A stretch of 64,000 nt of DNA from Streptococcus infantis SK970 (lineage in GTDB: Bacteria > Bacillota > Bacilli > Lactobacillales > Streptococcaceae), in the NCBI GenBank assembly GCA_000223255.2, contig AFUT01000003.1, positions 310,001 through 374,000 on the forward strand, read 5' to 3'. Below the pieces are notes generated by a model, which was not told the DNA's origin, did no database searches, and saw nothing but the letters and a program-made list of their open reading frames with translations. Position 1 is the stretch's first letter. Each line of letters begins with the position of its first letter. Shown piece by piece: positions 63,425-64,000 of this stretch. The position numbers were made by a program, and so were the translations under genes.

Positions 63425-63982
63425 TTATTGACTAGATTGCCCCTTTTCCAGAAGCTTGACCATCTCATTCTTACGTTCTTCTAGCTCTGCAATCTGTTTG
63501 AGCAAAAGTTCTGAAAAATCACCATCAAGTTCCTCGGTTTCTCCACTGTTATACCAGTCTAGGGCGACTATGTGATTGTTCTTATCAAAGCAGAAAATCA
63601 CATCGCCGTCACCGATGATAGACAGAAATGGAATATAATCCACAAAACCCAGAGCGTGTAATTCCTTGGTTTTAAGACGAATGTCTAAGAAATCTGGGAT
63701 GCCATTTGCAATTCCCAAGACCTTAATACCTCGACAGAAGGTCCAAAATGGTGCTACATCGTAAGCCTTGGCTCTTGGCCATAGCTCTTCCCTGACTTCC
63801 ATAAAGAGACCTCCAAGAGCTGACATGGTAAATTCTCTGAAATCTTCTGGCAGACGAATGCCGTATTGAGTTTCAAAATCCTGAACATCTTCTTCCGATG
63901 GTTCATTGCCCATGCAGGCGACAACCTGATAAGTTTCCTTATCATAGTGACGAAAATACTCATAAACTTCCTTAAGTGCCAT
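63425..63982 (-). CDS. SMI1/KNR4 (SUKH)-family protein
   Basis: A 185-residue cytoplasmic protein. The block GNEPSEEDVQDFETQYGIRLPEDFREFTMSALGG near residues 25-58 is the SMI1/KNR4 N-terminal motif, and GDGDVIFCFDKNNHIVALDWYNSGE is the C-terminal one. SUKH proteins often act as immunity proteins against secreted nuclease or other toxins, but many stand alone. No toxin gene is visible on this side, so the role is unknown. Confidence 0.8.
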   Translation of the reverse strand: MALKEVYEYFRHYDKETYQVVACMGNEPSEEDVQDFETQYGIRLPEDFREFTMSALGGLFMEVREELWPRAKAYDVAPFWTFCRGIKVLGIANGIPDFLDIRLKTKELHALGFVDYIPFLSIIGDGDVIFCFDKNNHIVALDWYNSGETEELDGDFSELLLKQIAELEERKNEMVKLLEKGQSSQ

Positions 63983-64000
63983 TATTTTAATCCTTTTTTA

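Overview
The window looks like a chromosome segment from a mitis-group Streptococcus (S. mitis, S. oralis, S. infantis, S. pneumoniae and relatives). The evidence is low G+C, a lysine-type MurE, SpxB and LctO, the copY-cupA-copA copper operon, AliB, a YSIRK/LPXTG beta-galactosidase (BgaA), a BOX-type intergenic repeat, and CodY, CtsR and MET-box operators of streptococcal type. It is core and near-core chromosome. I found no prophage, integrative element, insertion sequence, CRISPR array, rRNA or tRNA.

Layout. 1-10.7 kb (minus strand): a partial HAD hydrolase, GNAT acetyltransferases, an amino-acid permease, greA, mltG, two coupled acetyltransferases, murC, an uncharacterised gene and a SWIM/SNF2 helicase. 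10.7-15.1 kb: PatB/MalY and MetB-type sulfur amino-acid enzymes behind a MET-box, then aliB. 15.3-18.5 kb: a MurJ/YtgP-type flippase divergent from murE. 18.5-24.3 kb: an intergenic repeat, DUF1803, a YiiX-like hydrolase, ppaC, a GIY-YIG protein, trmN6, an S1-domain protein, a HAD-cyclophilin fusion and a GNAT. 24.3-25.7 kb: rpsF-ssb-rpsR followed by an unusual array of hairpins. 25.8-31.6 kb: a CBS-ACT protein, the livJHMGF branched-chain amino-acid importer under a CodY box, and ylbG. 31.6-36.8 kb: clpP (CtsR), upp, a comEB-type dCMP deaminase and a TetR regulator, with degV, a flavoprotein and a NUDIX gene divergent on the plus strand. 37-46.6 kb: manA, a GH1 phospho-glycosidase, a VOC protein, spxB, the copper operon and lctO. 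46.8-52.1 kb: pyrF-pyrE behind a PyrR attenuator, then murD-murG-divIB. 52.1-55.6 kb: an FtsX-like ABC exporter. 55.7-62.9 kb: bgaA with its anchoring signals. 63-64 kb: a BOX-containing repeat cluster and a SMI1/KNR4-domain gene.

Cell-wall synthesis recurs (murC, murE, murD, murG, MurJ-like flippase, mltG, divIB). So do amino-acid and peptide supply (liv, aliB, metB-patB) and a peroxide/copper block (spxB, copA, cupA, copY, lctO).

Most striking technical fact: eleven genes, including murG and mltG, are interrupted by 17 single-base losses, mostly in A or T runs. There are also two indels of opposite sign and two in-frame stops. In every case a one-base correction restores a full-length family member. 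Base-calling error in homopolymers is the simplest explanation, so the broken genes should not be read as biological losses without resequencing.
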